From assembly GCF_900119165.1 (NCBI RefSeq), contig NZ_FPJG01000006.1, forward strand, positions 7,044,001-7,108,000: DNA of 64,000 nucleotides. The letters are read 5' to 3'. Origin of the DNA: Amycolatopsis australiensis (GTDB taxonomy: Bacteria > Actinomycetota > Actinomycetes > Mycobacteriales > Pseudonocardiaceae). Position 1 is the stretch's first letter, and each line of letters opens with the position of its first letter. The notes under the pieces are model-generated. The model was not told the DNA's origin. It worked only from the letters and a program-made list of their open reading frames with translations, and made no database searches. Position numbers and translations under genes: made by a program. Shown piece after piece: positions 8,121 through 15,095 of the stretch.

Positions 8121-8674
8121 TCAGCCGATGCCGAGCACGGACTTCGCGGTGGTCCAGTCGTCGAGCATCGCGTTCTGGGCGTCGTCGAGCGTCACCTGAC
8201 CCGCACACACGGCCTTCTTGACCGCGTTCTCCACTGAGTGCTTGCTGTAGGAGTTTTCCGAGCCGCTGTGCGGTTCGGGCCAGAGGTTGCGCGGGTTCTT
8301 CGGGGCGCCGCCGAGCTCCAGCGGGAGGAAATGATCTTGTTCTTAGTCGGACATGCTGGTGTCGGTGTAGCCGTAGTCGATGATGTGCTGCTTCTTCAGC
8401 GCGTTGGTGTAGGTGCTGGACGGTCGGATGGTGGCGGTCCAGCCGGACACGTAGATCGTCGAGCCGATCGTGGCCTGGGTGACGTCCGGGTTCCTCACCC
8501 CTGGCGTGCATGCCGGGTCCGGCAGGGGCAGGTAGGCCTGTGAGCACGACGCCGTGATCGACAGGGGCCGGAAGCTGTGCCGCCGGCGGCGTAGGCGGGT
8601 GTGCCGATCAGGCTGACGGTGACGGTGATCGCGGCGGTGACGGTGAGGCAGGCGCGAAGTACGGGGCGGCTCAT
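8121..8674 (-). pseudogene. Broken paralogue of the secreted protein at 9002-9670
   Basis: The ATG at 8674 begins a signal peptide (MSRPVLRACLTVTAAITVTV, then AYAAGG). A frame change near 8585 then moves the coding frame to SFRPLSITASC, SQAYLPLPDPACTPGVRNPD and GSTIYVSGWTATIRP, and an in-frame TAA stands after DTSMSD where relatives have Tyr. Coding resumes in the same frame (EQDHFLPLELGGAPKNPRNL, then HSVENAVKKAVCAG) and ends at the TGA at 8121. The intact neighbour has the matching blocks PDPNCTPGAVNP, EYDHLVSLELGGAPDDPRNL and DAVENKLHAAVCSG. One frameshift and one nonsense codon thus disable the gene. Confidence 0.75.
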
Positions 8675-9001
8675 CCTGGGGCCCTTTCCCGGAACGAACG
8701 ACAGTGAGTCTGGCGAGCAGGGCAGCTTGCGGTGGTCATCACCACGCGCAGGGCTCGGCGACACCACGGTGACAGTGAAGAAGCCACCAGATGTCAACAC
8801 CACAGCGAAACCGTTCAAAGCGCCGGGTTGCTGTTGCATCGTCCGGAACATCCGGACCTTCGGCGGGCTGGCGCTTTCCGGCACGGCGTGGCAGTGCGGT
8901 CAACGCCCACGAAGCAGGTAGAACTTGGATCGCTGTCAGATCTTGTCCGCGCCGAACAGGGTCTGTCGTCCCCGCCGCCGTTGTCGACGCAGGAGATTCC
9001 C

Positions 9002-9670
9002 GTGCGCTTTTCCCGGTCCGGAACCGGCCGGTGGGCCGTTGCCGTGCTCGCCGCGCTGACTCTCGCTGGGTGCCACGCCTCCAATGCAGCAACTCCGACA
9101 CCCACTGTTGCCGCAGCTCCTGGTGACCTGTCGGTTGGGGACTCCGCTGCGGCGATGCCGGGGCCGAGCACCTGCAAGCTGGGCGCCCGTGACGGCCAGC
9201 CGCTGCCCGACCCGAACTGCACCCCCGGCGCCGTGAACCCCGCGGTGCGGCAGGACACCGTCAAAGACACGATCTGCCAAGCTGGGTGGACCAAGACCGT
9301 CCGCCCACCGATCTCGAAAACGAACGCGATGAAGGCCGCGTCCGCCCGCTCCTACGGCCTGGCACCGGGCGACAAGGGTGAGTACGACCACCTGGTCAGC
9401 CTCGAACTCGGCGGCGCCCCGGACGATCCCCGCAACCTGTGGGTCGAACCCGGCACCATCCCGAACCCCAAAGACGCCGTGGAGAACAAGCTGCACGCGG
9501 CCGTGTGCTCCGGCCTGATCCAGCTCGCCCCCGCCCAGAAGGCCATCGCTGCCGACTGGGTCACCGCGTTCGACACCGTCGGTCTGCGCGTCGCCGGCGG
9601 GAAGGTGTGTCTGCGTGCGGACCCGAGCAAGTGCGTCACCAGCCGCCGCAGCGACGAGGACGGCAACTGA
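9002..9670 (+). CDS. Secreted lipoprotein with an HNH-like core motif, 222 aa
   Basis: A signal sequence ends in a lipobox (AALTLAGC, Cys at about residue 23), so the protein is exported and lipid-anchored. After a Thr/Pro/Ala linker come PDPNCTPGAVNP and CQAGWTKTVRPP, then the core EYDHLVSLELGGAPDDPRNL and W. The D-H pair, the Gly-Gly turn and the N-L-W segment resemble the beta-beta-alpha metal motif of His-Me-finger (HNH) nucleases; nuclease activity is inference. Paired Cys residues suggest disulfides. The GTG at 9002 is preceded by AGGAGATTCCC. The gene is divergent from its own pseudogene copy and is followed 20 bases later by a two-gene operon. Confidence 0.75.
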   Translation: MRFSRSGTGRWAVAVLAALTLAGCHASNAATPTPTVAAAPGDLSVGDSAAAMPGPSTCKLGARDGQPLPDPNCTPGAVNPAVRQDTVKDTICQAGWTKTVRPPISKTNAMKAASARSYGLAPGDKGEYDHLVSLELGGAPDDPRNLWVEPGTIPNPKDAVENKLHAAVCSGLIQLAPAQKAIAADWVTAFDTVGLRVAGGKVCLRADPSKCVTSRRSDEDGN

Positions 9671-9690
9671 TCACGCACGAGGACGGGACG

Positions 9691-9933
9691 GTGGTCGCCG
9701 CGCTGCGCGCCGCCGCCGGGGCGTGTGAGGACGCCGCCGGTGGTGGTGACCGCGTCGCCCGCGACCGTGAGGTGCTGGCGTGGGCGCGCAGCCGTCTCAG
9801 CGGTGTCGCCATCGCCTGCCGGCAGCTCCCGGCCGTGCTGGGCACTGACCCGACCCTGGCTACCGAGCCGGCCGAGGCTACCGCCGGTGAGGCCCAGCAG
9901 GCCCAACCGGGCAGTGCGGACGTCCTGCCGTGA
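9691..9933 (+). CDS. Small hypothetical protein, 80 aa
   Basis: The product is Ala-rich and helical (ALRAAAGACEDAAGGGDRVA, then LAWARSRLSGVAIACRQLP), with a Thr/Glu/Gln tail. The GTG at 9691 follows GAGGACGGGACG; an upstream CTG overlapping the previous stop is less likely. Its TGA overlaps the next start in GTGA, so it is translationally coupled to the 205-aa gene. Function unknown. Confidence 0.5.
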   Translation: MVAALRAAAGACEDAAGGGDRVARDREVLAWARSRLSGVAIACRQLPAVLGTDPTLATEPAEATAGEAQQAQPGSADVLP

Positions 9934-10547
9934 GCGGCGGCGTGTTCGTCGAGTCCGCGGCCGCGCACGGGGCGTGGTGGTGCACGCTGCGGCTGCCCGG
10001 CGAGCCGGTCGAGCAGGTGCGGGCCGCACTCGACCGCCTCGCCCGCACGACCGGGCATGCGTGGTCGGTCCTGCTGCGCGGGCACGGTGCCGAGGTGGCC
10101 GAGATGACCGTCATGCGGGATCCATCGGTCACTGACGGCACGCCCACCATTGACGAATGCGAAGCCGCGGTCGAGGAACTCGCCGGCTCCACGGGGTGGC
10201 GGCGCCAAGACCGCCCGGCCCCGACGGGGATCGTGGTGCCGCTGGGCCTGCGCGTCAGCTATGACCAAGCAGCCCATCTTCACCAGGTCGCCGACGTTCG
10301 CGCGCGCCTGGCCGCCCGCGTGCCGGACGCGACCGCGTGGCCCGCCCGGCTGGTGTCGCTACACATACTCGACGACCGCACCCCGCAATGGCACCTCGAG
10401 CCGGGACTGGTCGTGCACGCACTCCCCCAGTCCCTGTCCGCACTCGAAAGCCTGGCCGCCGAGCTGGGGCAACATCGCCTCGCCGTCACCGACTGGGTCC
10501 ACCACCGCACCTACGCCCTGGCCCAGGCCGGATGGCGCACAGCGTGA
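9930..10547 (+). CDS. Hypothetical protein, 205 aa, coupled to upstream gene
   Basis: A soluble protein with two similar-sized alpha/beta segments: an N-terminal part (WWCTLRLPGEPVEQVRAALD and VLLRGHGAEVAEMTVMRD) and a C-terminal part (WPARLVSLHILDDRTPQWHL, LAVTDWVHHRTYALAQAGW). No catalytic motif that I recognise. The GTG start at 9930 overlaps the TGA of the previous gene. A hairpin follows about 60 bases after its stop. Confidence 0.65.
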   Translation: MSGGVFVESAAAHGAWWCTLRLPGEPVEQVRAALDRLARTTGHAWSVLLRGHGAEVAEMTVMRDPSVTDGTPTIDECEAAVEELAGSTGWRRQDRPAPTGIVVPLGLRVSYDQAAHLHQVADVRARLAARVPDATAWPARLVSLHILDDRTPQWHLEPGLVVHALPQSLSALESLAAELGQHRLAVTDWVHHRTYALAQAGWRTA

Positions 10548-10608
10548 CCTCCCGGGTGTACTTCCTTGGTCCCCGGGTCAATCAACGGTGTGAAAACCTC
10601 TAGTCGCT

Positions 10609-10633
10609 CCGAAACCGGAGTTCAGGGTTTCGG
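10609..10633 (+). terminator. 8-bp hairpin after the small operon
   Basis: CCGAAACC (10609-10616) and GGTTTCGG (10626-10633) are perfect inverted copies with a nine-base loop, located between the stop at 10547 and the next gene. Probable terminator. Confidence 0.5.
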
Positions 10634-10685
10634 CGCTCGACCTGGTTCGGGCCGCCTCTTAGGTTGGCCGCGGTAGGTTCGCCAG

Positions 10686-11054
10686 GTGCAGCGAGAGAGC
10701 ATCGCGGTGACGATCGGGTGGCTCTGCCTGGTGGCGGTGAGCCTGGGAGTGGCCGGATTCGGCGTGGCCGTCGCAGTTGCACCTCCAGCTGATGACCCGC
10801 TGCTGTATCAAGCGGACGGGCTGGCCTCCATCGGAGTCGGCTTGTTCGGCGGGCTGCTCGCGCTGATGCCCTTCCGGCGCCGGGAGCGGTGGGCGTGGTT
10901 CGCGTTGTGGTTCTACCCGCTGTTCTGGGTGGCGCACCTGATCGGCCGGCTGCCTCCCGGGAAGGACCACATCCACCAGGTGGTGTTCATCGTGCTGTCC
11001 GTGGCCGGGCTGCTTGTCCCGGTCCGCGAGTTCTTCTCCAGAACCAGCGCGTGA
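10686..11054 (+). CDS. Four-helix membrane protein, 122 aa
   Basis: Four hydrophobic segments are visible at about residues 8-31, 47-62, 69-86 and 96-113 (for example LCLVAVSLGVAGFGVAVAV and WFALWFYPLFWVAHLIG), with an Arg cluster (FRRRERW) between helices two and three. The last loop has PPGKDHIHQ. The size and layout fit small actinomycete integral membrane proteins of unknown function. The GTG at 10686 has only a weak AGG upstream. Confidence 0.65.
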   Translation: MQRESIAVTIGWLCLVAVSLGVAGFGVAVAVAPPADDPLLYQADGLASIGVGLFGGLLALMPFRRRERWAWFALWFYPLFWVAHLIGRLPPGKDHIHQVVFIVLSVAGLLVPVREFFSRTSA

Positions 11055-11394
11055 GCTATGCCCGCGGCTGGGCGAGATCGGGTGCTCCGTGAGCGGGACA
11101 CGCTTACCCGGATGAGGGCGGCGACGATCTACGGCACTCGGCTGGCCGGCGCCTGCCAGGTCGCGCGCTACGCGCGCGGAGTAGGAGGCCTGCGCACAGC
11201 GCCCGAGGTCGAGCGCGACTCGTGGCTGGTCACACGGGACGATTCCGGGACACCATGCTGCGCCGCCCGCCTGGCGACCGGTTCTTCTCGGGGTGGCTGG
11301 CATGGTGACTGTGGCCGTCGCACGTCGGCCGCTCTCCGAGCCGACCCCGCCCACGCTGTCCCCGCCGGCATCCGTGGCGGCGTCCCGCACCCAA
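11055..11394. other. Gap without a convincing gene
   Basis: About 340 bases between the membrane-protein gene and the kinase-gene fragment. Frames are open but low in protein-like character and have no ribosome binding sites. Confidence 0.35.
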
Positions 11395-11520
11395 GCCGAC
11401 ATGGCGTTCTGCGTTCCTGCACTCCACGACCAGGGCCGACCAGACCTCGCGCGGCATTCTCGGGCAACGCCGAGACGCATTCCTCAGCACCGCCTTGAGC
11501 CGACTCGACGCCGACGGTAG
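11395..11520 (+). pseudogene. Duplicated 3' fragment of the kinase gene at 18737-19705
   Basis: This stretch closely matches the last 130 bases of the aminoglycoside-phosphotransferase-like gene 8 kb to the right. The shared blocks are GCCGACATGGCGTTCTGCGT, CTCCACGACCAGGGC and GCATTCCTCAGCACCGC, and both end in CTCGACGCCGACG just before the stop. The middle has indels, so the copy reads MAFCVPALHDQGRPDLA and then leaves frame. No 5' part of the gene is present. It is a dead fragment left by duplication or recombination. Confidence 0.7.
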
Positions 11521-11633
11521 AAACCGGCATCACGTTGCCCAGCTTCCAGCACAGGAATAGAGCACACCGGGAATAAGTCCCCTGAGCCCGTATCTGTTGG
11601 ACTATGACGATTCCAGGCCCGGGACCCCTTGGC

Positions 11634-12104
11634 TTACCTTTTGGTGTAGGTGACGTCGAAGTCGGGTTTCCAGGTTTCTCCGTCGCTGGAACCGTCCCAT
11701 CGGGCCGTGATGAGGTGGCCGTCGTCATGGATGCCTGCCTGGAAGCGTTGGTAGAAGCCCGGTCCGGCCTGGCCGGTCATCTCCCACCTCCCGTTGTGGA
11801 AGCTCATTTGGTAGATTCTGCAGACCCCTCGCGCGTCTGCGTAGAGCACGGCAAATGTGCCACTGTGGTCGTCGAGACCGATGGCAGCATCGATCGGAAG
11901 GGGTGAGCTTTCCTGCCATTGTGGGGCGATTGCCTCGGGTGGGTCTACGTGCATGAAGAGGATTCCGCGGCTGTCGTGCCAGCCGAATGTTGCCGTGGAC
12001 TGGCCCATCGGCTGCCCGTCGATCGATGCGTGCATGTCCCACGCGCCGACGAGTATATTCAGGCTCTGCAACTGCTGGTTGGGTTGGTGCTGTGTGGCTG
12101 TCAT
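11634..12104 (-). CDS. DUF1579-like beta-barrel protein, 156 aa
   Basis: The product begins with a Gln-rich tip (MTATQHQPNQQLQSLNIL) and then shows the repeated short strands of a small soluble beta-barrel: GAWDMHASIDG, ATFGWHDSRGILFMHVD, AAIGLDDHSGTFAVLYADA, CRIYQMSFHNGRWEMTGQAG and TARWDGSSDGETWKPDFD. This matches an abundant actinomycete family usually described as DUF1579-like, of unknown function. The ATG at 12104 has AGGAGG ten bases upstream, which decides the start. The 5' flank runs directly into transposase fragments. Confidence 0.75.
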   Translation of the reverse strand: MTATQHQPNQQLQSLNILVGAWDMHASIDGQPMGQSTATFGWHDSRGILFMHVDPPEAIAPQWQESSPLPIDAAIGLDDHSGTFAVLYADARGVCRIYQMSFHNGRWEMTGQAGPGFYQRFQAGIHDDGHLITARWDGSSDGETWKPDFDVTYTKR

Positions 12105-12194
12105 GACTGTCTGCCTCCTGCGCGGCTGGCAGCGCAACACGACAGTCACAGGTCGCAGCGGGGCTGACTTGAGAATCGCGGACCGGATCCAAAG

Positions 12195-12262
12195 GTGCGG
12201 ATCGCTTGACGAGTTTGAAGATCGTTCGGGCGAGGGCGCGTTTGATGCAGCGTTGTGCGTCA
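12195..12262 (-). mobile_element. C-terminal scrap of an IS110-like transposase
   Basis: On the minus strand the sequence reads RDAQRCIKRALARTIFKLV and then KRSA, which resembles the Arg/Lys-rich C-terminal helix of IS110-family transposases. Only about 22 codons survive, lying against the IS256 fragment. The family call rests on this short match. Confidence 0.35.
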
Positions 12263-12269
12263 CGTGACG

Positions 12270-12512
12270 TCTTGGACGATGATCTGCTCCACGAACGCGA
12301 TCGAATCGCTGAACGCCCGCTACCGGCGCGCGATCCGCGCTCGTGAGCATATCCCGACCGAGCAGACCGCGATGAAGTGCCTCTACCTTGTGACCCGCAG
12401 CCTGGACCCGACCGGGAGGGGCCGCGCCCGATGGACGATGCGCTGGATACCCGGGATCAACGCCTTCGCCATGACGTTCGGTGACCGCTGGGCGGGAGCC
12501 GAAACCTACTGA
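12270..12512 (+). mobile_element. C-terminal fragment of an IS256-family transposase
   Basis: The frame reads ICSTNAIESLNARYRRAIRA, then PTEQTAMKCLYLVTRSLDPT, then WTMRWIPGINAFAMTFGDRW and a stop. This is the well-conserved C-terminal part of Mutator-type (IS256) transposases, including the catalytic Glu of NAIESLN. The N-terminal three quarters, with the two catalytic Asp residues, is missing, so the element is dead. It abuts an IS110-like scrap, marking a recombination point. Confidence 0.85.
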
Positions 12513-12564
12513 TCAACAACGCCGGAAACACCGATCACGGCCCCCCAGGACCTGTCGGACTGCG

Positions 12565-13497
12565 TCAACAACGTGGCGGCTTGTGACTGGGCACCCGAGG
12601 AGTCTTCACGCCTGTGGTGAAGGCTGCGACGACGCGCCGGACACGGCGGGTGGTGACTGTGTAGACCTGGATGCGCAGCGGGAGCCAGGGCACGGAGGCG
12701 ACTGTGACGGGGAGGGCGGGTGGCACGAGGGCGGGCACGGCGCGTGCGGGCAGCATGGTGATGCCGAGGCCGGCGGCTGCGAGGCTGACCCGTACCGCGA
12801 GGTCGGCGGCCTGGTAGCGGATGTCCGGGGTGAACCCGGCGTCGCGTGCGGTGGCGCGGAACCGCTCGATGCTGGCTGTCGCGCGCTGGTCGACGATCCA
12901 TGCCTGTCCGTCCAGTGTGTCCGGACGCGGCGCGTGGGCGGCTGGATGGCCGGTCGGCACCACGAGCGCGACGGGGTCCTGCAGCACCAAGGTCCTGATC
13001 AGCGCGGGGTCGGCCGCGGGAGGCGGGGTGTGCACCAGTGCGAGGTCGAGTTCACCCGCGCGGAGCCGGTCGATCAGCTCGGGGCTGTGTCCGAGGGTGA
13101 CGGTGGTGCGCAGGCCGGGGTGTGCTTGTTCGGCCGAGCGCAGGCCGGCGGCGAGCAGCCCGGTGTGCACGGCGGCGTCCACACAGCCGACCGCGAGCCG
13201 CGTGGGCGGCTCGCCCCGCTCGGCCCGCACGTGTTCGGCGAGCTGGTCGGCTGCGGCCAGCACCTCTCGTGCCCGGTCGAGCAGTCGCGCGCCGGTCTCG
13301 GTGAGCACCAGCCGGCGCCCCCGCCTGGCGAACACCGGCAGTCCGATGCGTGCCTCGATGGCCCGGATCTGCCTGCTCAACGGCGACGCGCTGACCTGCA
13401 GCCGGACCGCCGCCTGCGCCAGGGTGCCCTCTTCGGCCACCGCGAGCAGATACCGCAGCTCACGCAGCTCCACATCAGACACAGAAGGTCCGGTCAC
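12565..13497 (-). CDS. LysR-family transcriptional regulator
   Basis: A protein of about 310 aa with an N-terminal winged helix-turn-helix (ELRELRYLLAVAEEGTLAQA, then SASPLSRQIRAIEARIGLPV and FARRGRRLVLTETGARLL), followed by the two-lobed effector-binding domain (LAVGCVDAAVHTGLLAAGL, ELDLALVHTPP, AAGLGITMLPARAV). It would bind a small molecule and control the divergent metallo-beta-lactamase-fold gene 50 bases away. Starts at GTG 13497 and GTG 13482 are both possible; neither has a ribosome binding site. LysR proteins usually repress themselves and activate the divergent partner. Confidence 0.88.
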   Translation of the reverse strand: MTGPSVSDVELRELRYLLAVAEEGTLAQAAVRLQVSASPLSRQIRAIEARIGLPVFARRGRRLVLTETGARLLDRAREVLAAADQLAEHVRAERGEPPTRLAVGCVDAAVHTGLLAAGLRSAEQAHPGLRTTVTLGHSPELIDRLRAGELDLALVHTPPPAADPALIRTLVLQDPVALVVPTGHPAAHAPRPDTLDGQAWIVDQRATASIERFRATARDAGFTPDIRYQAADLAVRVSLAAAGLGITMLPARAVPALVPPALPVTVASVPWLPLRIQVYTVTTRRVRRVVAAFTTGVKTPRVPSHKPPRC

Positions 13498-13507
13498 GGA
13501 CCCAGTA

Positions 13508-13518
13508 TGTCCTGGACA
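13508..13518. promoter_or_regulatory. Candidate LysR operator
   Basis: TGTCC-T-GGACA is a perfect 11-base palindrome in the short gap between the divergent LysR and hydrolase genes. LysR regulators bind interrupted dyads (T-N11-A type) in such positions; assignment is by location and symmetry only. Confidence 0.4.
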
Positions 13519-13547
13519 GTCCGAGCGGCAGCGGGTGTGCTGGCAGC

Positions 13548-14381
13548 ATGATTTCCGCAGCACAACGCGCCCAGGTCTGTGTCGGCCAGACGACCGTCAC
13601 GTACCTGCCGGACGGCGAGGCCCGGATTGTCCCGTCCGCCGCTTTTCCGACCACCACACCGGACCAGTGGTCCGGACTCCTCGACGGCGACGATCGGATG
13701 ACGTGCAGCATCGGCGCGTTCCTGATCCGCACCCCGGCCGCGGCGGTCCTGGTCGATCTCGGCATCGGAGCGGTTGACTTCGAGGTGGCCGGGGTCGGCA
13801 GCTACCGGGGCGGCGACCTGCTCGCAAGCCTTGCGGCCGAAGGGCTACGCCCCGCCGACATCGACGCGGTCGTGTTCACCCATCTGCACCGGGACCACGT
13901 CGGCTGGGTCGGCGCAGCCGACGGTGGCCTGACCTTCGCGGCAGCACGGCACGTCGCGCACGCCGAGGAGTGGGCGTACTGGACGACCACCGACAGCCCG
14001 GTCGGCCCGGACCCCGTCACCGTGCGACAGCCCCTGGCCGAGCGGATCGAGTTCGCCGACGACGGGGACGACGTAGCCGACGGAGTCCGAGTGCTGGCCA
14101 CCCCCGGTCACACTCCCGGTCACCTCAGCGTGCTGATCACCGCGCCCGACACGGCCGACCAGGTACTCGTACTCGGGGACATCCTGCACTCGACGGCACA
14201 GATCACCCACCCCGACCGGGCCTTCCGATCCAACCACGACGCGGCAGACGCCAACCGCACCCGCGACCGAGTGCTCAGCCTGGCCGACGGCACCGCCACC
14301 GTGCTGGCAGCGGGGCACTTCGCACCGACCGTGTTCGGCCGAATCCGCAACAGCACCTGGCTACCCCACGCACCGCGATAG
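13548..14381 (+). CDS. Metallo-beta-lactamase-fold hydrolase
   Basis: A 277-aa cytosolic protein with the zinc-binding signatures of the MBL superfamily in order: THLHRDHVG (about residues 111-119), TPGHTPGH (about 185-192), LGDILH (about 208-213) and AGHF near the end. These supply the ligands for two zinc ions that activate water for hydrolysis. The substrate is unknown; lactones, thioesters and phosphodiesters are all hydrolysed within the superfamily, including quorum-quenching lactonases. The divergent LysR gene is the probable regulator. The ATG at 13548 lacks a strong ribosome binding site. Confidence 0.85.
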   Translation: MISAAQRAQVCVGQTTVTYLPDGEARIVPSAAFPTTTPDQWSGLLDGDDRMTCSIGAFLIRTPAAAVLVDLGIGAVDFEVAGVGSYRGGDLLASLAAEGLRPADIDAVVFTHLHRDHVGWVGAADGGLTFAAARHVAHAEEWAYWTTTDSPVGPDPVTVRQPLAERIEFADDGDDVADGVRVLATPGHTPGHLSVLITAPDTADQVLVLGDILHSTAQITHPDRAFRSNHDAADANRTRDRVLSLADGTATVLAAGHFAPTVFGRIRNSTWLPHAPR

Positions 14382-14838
14382 ATACCCGCCCAAGATCGGC
14401 CAGCGACTCCCGAATGATGACACTCCACAATGGGCCACACGTGGGCGACTACAGCCGGCTCATCCAGGTTGTCCGACGGCGCGCGGTCGAGACGGCTTTC
14501 AACCCCGGCGACGACCCAGGCTGCAGGGATGTCGATTGAGCACTGAAGCCATGTCGAGATCTCGACGGCACCAATTTGGAGCGGATTCGGGCTTACCGGT
14601 AGACGTTTCCCGGCGCTCGTGAACTCCTGCCGTTCTGGGCTGCTGGCATTGCTCGCTCGCGTAAATCGGTAGTGTACGTACCCGGCGGCAAGGCGGGGGG
14701 CGTCCTTACCGCCGGGGCCGATCGCGGCGCGACGCGCCGCTCATGAGGAGACGTCTCTCGCCGCACCGGCGTTACTGGCCATCGGCCAGCAGACGCTCCG
14801 GGCGCGGGTCCGCCTTGCACCCGACCGGGCTGGTGCCC
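14382..14838. other. Gap without a convincing gene
   Basis: About 450 bases between the MBL-fold gene and the tiny minus-strand frames. Short open frames here are Pro/Arg-rich and lack ribosome binding sites. Confidence 0.35.
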
Positions 14839-14922
14839 TTAGAAAGCCCAGCCGCAGCCGGCGCCGCGACCTCGAGGGAGCGCGGCCGCAGCGCCGACGA
14901 ACGGGATGGTCAGCGGTTCCAC
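14839..14922 (-). CDS. Possible tiny peptide, 27 aa, with Cys-Trp tail
   Basis: A GTG at 14922 opens a 27-codon frame that overlaps the end of the previous tiny frame in a different phase. The product starts MEPLTIPFVGAAAALP and ends GRGAGCGWAF. The hydrophobic first half and compact Gly/Cys/Trp/Phe end recall a leader-core peptide, but no modifying enzyme lies nearby and no ribosome binding site precedes it. It could be read only by coupling to the upstream frame. Low confidence. Confidence 0.25.
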   Translation of the reverse strand: MEPLTIPFVGAAAALPRGRGAGCGWAF

Positions 14923-14984
14923 TCGGTGGGGCGGCCGGGACGCGGGCGACGAGTCGGCTGGGCCTGGGTGCGGGTGATGATCAC
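14910..14984 (-). CDS. Possible tiny peptide, 24 aa, behind a strong ribosome binding site
   Basis: AGGAGGT (14990-14996, minus strand) stands exactly five bases before a GTG at 14984, followed by 24 codons and a TGA. The product starts MIITRTQAQPTRRPRPG and ends PTEWNR, a basic, Pro-rich peptide. The ribosome binding site and spacing are as good as those of the tandem peptides at 16.6-16.8 kb, on the other side of the diguanylate cyclase gene. It lies about 110 bases downstream of that gene and in the same direction, so it may be co-transcribed. Confidence 0.4.
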   Translation of the reverse strand: MIITRTQAQPTRRPRPGRPTEWNR

Positions 14985-15095
14985 GATGTACCTCCTGGTG
15001 GCGAGGGCATGACGGCCCGGATGCGGTCACCCGGATGACGCACGACCAGGCGTGCTCGCGGTGGGGCGATAGGGACCGGGTCCAAACCCACCGCG

